Below, piece by piece: positions 56,801-62,800 of a stretch of 64,000 nt of DNA. Made by a program: the position numbers and the translations under genes. The first letter of the stretch is position 1. Each line of letters opens with the position of its first letter. The notes under the pieces were generated by a model, which did not search any database, was not told the origin of the DNA, and worked only from the letters and a program-made list of their open reading frames with translations. Source of the DNA: Apostichopus japonicus (taxonomy: Eukaryota > Echinodermata > Holothuroidea > Aspidochirotida > Stichopodidae); assembly GCF_037975245.1 (NCBI RefSeq), contig NC_092572.1, positions 12,684,769-12,748,768 on the forward strand, given 5' to 3'.

Positions 56801-59800
56801 GGGATGGTCAGTCCTTCCGTCTCACAGTAAAATCCTCCACTGCAAGGATAACATTCAGAGGCAGCAGCTTTGTTGGTGTCATTGGAGTAGGTACCTGCCG
56901 ATGGAAAAAGAGAGAATCAGAGACATGGCATCATCTTGGTTGAAAATAACAGTCTTTTTTTAAAGCTAAAAATACTATGTTACTAGGTTTGGTGTAAATA
57001 ACAGATGACAAAGTTTGTTATATATACCATGTGATTAGATTTGGTGGAAATAACAGATGACAAATTTTATTATATATACCATGTGATTAGGTTCCTTTGA
57101 GACAACTTGGTGACAAATTATTGATATATACCAACAGTTAAACTTTTGGTTAAACAACAAACCAGGCGATAAAGTTTCGTTGAAACTCTCAGATAACGAA
57201 GTTTGAATCAAAATACCAGGATATTAGGTCTGGTTAAGAATATCACATCACTTAGTTTGATTGAAATACCATTTGACAGAGTATTGTTGAAAACACCAGG
57301 TGGTTATAAAGTTTGGCTTATGATGCCAGATGACAAAGTTTGGTTTTAAAGACCAGAAGATTTAATTTTCTTGAAGAAATACCAGTTGATATTCCTTGAT
57401 AAAGTTGCTCGTTTATCAATTATCGTTTCTGAATTAGAACAGAAGATATTACCTCTTGGACAGGGTGTTGGGTCAAATGTACCATTGAGACAGTAGTAAC
57501 CAGCGGGGCAATCTAATTGGTCGGATCGGTCGGATCCGGCTGGACAATAGTAGCCCTCATTACACTCGAATGTTGGTTGAGTCTGTGCATAGTTATCACA
57601 GTAGTATCCTGTTCAGAAATTAAAACCATTGACAGAAATTGTTTAAGACTCAACGTCGCTTCTTAGTTTGGTTCTAGTGACTTAAATATATATATATATA
57701 AGAGGGAATCAAGAAAAGGCTTCTTTATTATTTCCTTCATTTGAGAATGACCAAAAGTTTTGCTGACCACTGATGAAAACCTCTCTGTACAGCAAAATTA
57801 CCCTATCTATTGCTTGGGTTCTCAATAGGGGGCTAGCGAAACATTTCAATCCAGCCACCAAAAGCCCCCAAAACAACTGGTCCAATATCTCACCTTAATG
57901 GGTATATGGGGACTATTAAGGTCTTATGCTTGAGCACTCAAACAGGCTATGCTGCACATTGAAATCTAGGTAAAGCGAAAATTTAATTCTCTCTGACCCT
58001 TTACTATAACCAATTTTATTTTTATTTTTAATTTATGAAGAAACCCTTTGCCAAAGAAAGCAGTCAATAACTACTGTCCTTTAGGTTCCAACCCCCTCCC
58101 CTCTTGTCAAGCCTGGTTGTAAGAACTCTATATACATCCTACTATAAGGTTACCTCATCACATCAACTCCCACATAATTAACAACACAAAAAGACATTTA
58201 TAGCCAAGACTAGTTAGAGCCACAGATCTCACCAGGAGTGCAGTCAGAACAATCGTCTACAGTCTCCAGACCAAACTGGTCAGAGTAGGTCCCTGGTGGA
58301 CATCCCAGAGGGTCAGCTGTACCATTGGGACAGTAGTAACCCATCGGACAGAGGTCAGCATCTGGATCCTGGCTTGGAGTGCCATCTTCTGCATTGCGTT
58401 TACAGTAGTAACTGAAAAGATCAGAAAAATGGATTTTTAACATGTCGTCATGACGATGATAGAACCTAGACTAACTAGCTTGTAGCTCAACGATTTAATA
58501 AGTAAAAACTGTTAATTAAAATATATACACAAGAGAAACGTGAATCATATTAGCTGAGTTCATTTATCAGATTCAATAATGATGTCATCAAAGACCTTGA
58601 AGGTGATATACAACAGACATATGTACATAACTTTTTTCACAGCCTCCTCATCAATTTGTGAATACACCAAGGGAAACGATGACATCATCAAATCCGATGT
58701 ATTGAAGGATACCCATTCTGGACTAATTATAAGGTATTTCAAAACACTCGCCCACAAAGGCAAGATCTGTAGACCATTATATACTCTTTAGATCAAGTAT
58801 TCAATATGTACCCACTATATGATGCATAGTACATCCCACTACACCCCACTTATATACCTGTTACATGGTACATGACGGTACCAAACCAGTATAGCAAATA
58901 TCGATTAAAATATGTCATTCCGTCACTGGACACAAACGTCCCTATCGTATACCCATGGTACCCCCATTGTAACCCCAGTATATTAACATTGTATACATGC
59001 ATGGTTCATCCATTGTATACCCATTCTACCCTCATTGTAACGCCAATGTATAACCATTGTATCACCATTGCATAACCATGGTACCCCCATTCTACCCTAA
59101 CTGCATGCCCACTTTATACCCATGGTATACCCCCATTTCAAGAAAGCAAGAAAATTAATAGCAATCACTCACCCAGCATAACAAAGATCCAAACACTCTG
59201 TCATGCCCTCGTTGGGACAGAAGTAACCCCCACAGCAGGGGTCACACTGAGATGTCTCATTCAGCCCAGTCCTGTTACTGTACGTACCCCTGGGACAGGG
59301 GAATTCTGTGTCATACCTTGTACGAGGGGGGCAGTAATGACCTAACAGAAAACAATATAGAAATAACACATCAGAGTTAGATGAACAATTCTCTCAAATA
59401 CTTCCTATTTTATTTCAACAAAATACTCAACTGCTGAGTTATTTTAAAATGAATTTTTTGTGATCAATTTTGACCAATCTTCTGAAAATTATCGCATCTA
59501 AAATATGACAAAATTACTGGATAATATGTCTTTCCAGCAACTGTATCCCAGATTTGAAATTCCCTTCCGAGATTCATCAGGGGGGAGGCCTAGCACATAA
59601 TGGGTAGGTACTGCACACCCATCAGCATGATAAATGTGAAACCTGCCGAAATTATTCCACTAAATTTGTTCTTTAGTGTGGAATTTCACTTTTACAAAAA
59701 ATTCAGATACAATTTACTATATTACAAAGTGGAGATTGGGTGAGGGGATTAAGATAAAAATTACCTTCAGGACAAATAGCATTTTTGTAGAGCACCACAG

Positions 59801-62800
59801 GTGCCTTGGTATTATCGCAGAAGTATCCCTGAGGGCAGTCTTTACAGCTACCCTGGCCTTCCTCGTCTTGATAATACCCAGAGTCGCATCTGGTCGGCTC
59901 AAAACTGCCCATTTCACAATAATGGCCTGGAAAATACAACAGTTTAACACAAATAGTTTGTCTTGAATGATGCAGCTTTCTTCAAAGGCTCTACGAGCAC
60001 CAAAGAGACTTCACGATATTTATATATTTTCTAATTTTTGTATGAAAATTCTATCTGGTGTTGTTAACTTCTTACATTTTAATAACTGTTTCAACTTTTG
60101 CATAATAATTTGTTGTGCTTTGTAAGTTGCTCACACATGATGGAAACCCTAAAGATTCCCTTCAGCACAATGTAGCATGAAATCGGCAGAGGTCAACAAT
60201 GCTACCTTTGAATGGTCATTTTGACAGCGAAATTCCCTTTCCGCACAAAGACAAATGTAACTTCCATTGCTGCCTGCTGATATCAATATTATCATGTAGC
60301 AATGTGTCATTTGTTCCCTAACGACGCCATCGCAATCAAAAGTGGAATTGCTCAGTGCATATATAGCAGATAAAGCATGCCATTTACGGTCACATACAAT
60401 CATTATGTAAGCTGATTTAAAAAGGAAATGTAACTTCATTGCAGAATGTCTACCGTCAGGTACAAAGTGTCAAAGGGGTCATGGCCTTTGATGGTATTTG
60501 TGTAGGTTGTCCTCTCAATTTTCATATTAACTTCAATATTGAACATTCAGGTAGACATTAATCTGCCTGTTTAATACTCTTTCCTCCCTTTGTTTGCTAC
60601 GGTATACATTGCATGTAGTAATTTTTAACTTAACATAACATGTTAAGTTTATTGAAATTTAAAAAAATAAAAATTAATTGTGACTTAGTAAACCAATTGT
60701 CACCAATGAACCTGACAAAATTGTAGCATCAATTTCAATAACAAACAGGTAAGATTTTTTTTGTTAAAATAAGAAAGAGGAAAATGAAGAAACTTTTAAG
60801 TATACCTTGAGGACATTTATAGCTGAATGGAGATGTCTGGGACTGCCCCGGGGGACAGTAGTACCCCACTGCACAATTGTCATCAGGATAGATGTTAGCG
60901 TACCCTTCACAGTAATAACCTTGGGTGCAGTTTATGCAATCATCAAGGTCTGTTGTAAGGTAAAAGGCAAAAGAAAGGAATAGTAGTATGTGTTTCCATG
61001 GTAACCTGTTGCTATGTCATGAATGTGAGGGCAAACTACTCTATTTGTTGACTGTTTTGTATAACTGTCACAAGTGTTTTTTCTACCACAATTAGTTAAC
61101 CTTGTATCCTTATGATACAATTTTTCATGCGTTTGTCATAATGTGTAGGCTCAATATTCTGTCATAGAGGTATATTGCATAACATGGAACTAAATATGAA
61201 AAAGTGTCTGTACAAATAAAGTTTAAAACCCTCAATAACTTGCTTATTAAACCTCCATCTTGGTGAAAATGTTCTGATAAACTCTTCTTTGGGTTAGTAT
61301 TTTTGCTCACTAACTCTCACTAACGTTTTAATATTTTACAGCAATCATTACATTTGTTCACACTTTTCCAGAACACCAACAATTTAGAATCATTCATCAG
61401 ACACTTCACCAGAAACGTCATCACACTTAACCACGGTTCATCACACATTACCATACTTCATTACACCTTATCACATTTTACCAAACACTTCATCACTTTA
61501 TCTCATATTACCACACTTTATCCCATATTACCACACATAGCCACAATTTATCCCATATTACCACACATAACCACACTTTATCACACATTACCACACTTCA
61601 TCTCATATTACCACACATTACCACACTTTATCACACATTACCACACTTCATTCTTTCCTTTGAATTTGCTGCACTATCCACAGCCTTTATCAAGTACATA
61701 TCATGGATATATTCTTTCACATGTAGAATGTAAAGTGGCCTTCATATTTTTCAACCCAACCATGGTCTTGACGTACCTTTATTTCCAGTGGTGTTGAGGT
61801 AAGTCCCTGGAGGGCAGTCTGTACCTTCAAAACTTCCTGCTGGACAGTAATGGCCAGATGGACAAATATCACCTGCGAACAACATAAATAGAGGCATCTT
61901 ACAGCTGTGTATAGTCATTGATCAGCGCTTCATAGTGCTGTAGCCACTACTAGCTAAAAAATTCCACATTATGATGTGAACTGACCATTGAACTTACAAC
62001 AGTCCCCCCCCATCCCATACCACCCTTTGTTAATTCTTTTTATATTATGTTCTGAGAAATTTACATTCATAAGTTATTTATGTTTGATATTAATGAAACT
62101 AATAAATCTAGGACACAAGAAAGGCAATTGAGGTCTTGTTTAATTGTCTGCATGACCAACTTTCAGCTATAAGTAATATGTTTGAAGTCAAGTTAAGCAG
62201 ATCAATGAATATTCATTGATATTTTGCTCTCAGATAACATAAGTCATGTGACAATAACAGTTGGCTGCGATTGGTCTCCAAGACATTCTTCAAAGGATGA
62301 TTAACCTGAATTGTTGGATCAGACCATTTTACATGCAGACATATATCTCAAACTATTTATGGTATTTTTCGTAATGCCCAACCACCAGTCTCAAGATCAC
62401 TGAATTTGACAGTCCAATGTCTGTAGGGGTTATCTCTAAATCATGTGACACCCTACACTAAATCTGTACTTGTTACACCTACACCATGTGACCCTACACT
62501 ACATCATCATCTCATTATATTTGTACCTGTTAAATCTGCCTCTGGATTCGGTACGGAAGCTCCCCCAGTGCAATAGTAACCTGCAGAACAGTTTCCGGTC
62601 GGGTAAGCGAGTTCTTCCTGGTCACAGTACATGCCAGCTAGACAGCTGAAAGGAGACACACTACCTGTTGGACAGTAACTGCCCATCGGACACCGACCTC
62701 CCTGGGAGGCTAACGATGGCTGGGCGAACTGAGATCCATTGATACAGTACCAGCCTTCATCACAGGGCCCTGTGGGCCAATCCAGACCAGGGACCTCACA

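Noticed and set aside
60149-60439. Minus-strand open frame of 96 codons with several cysteines between exons 5 and 6
   Set aside because: No GYYC spacing, no acceptor and donor of matching phase, and exons 5 and 6 join perfectly without it.
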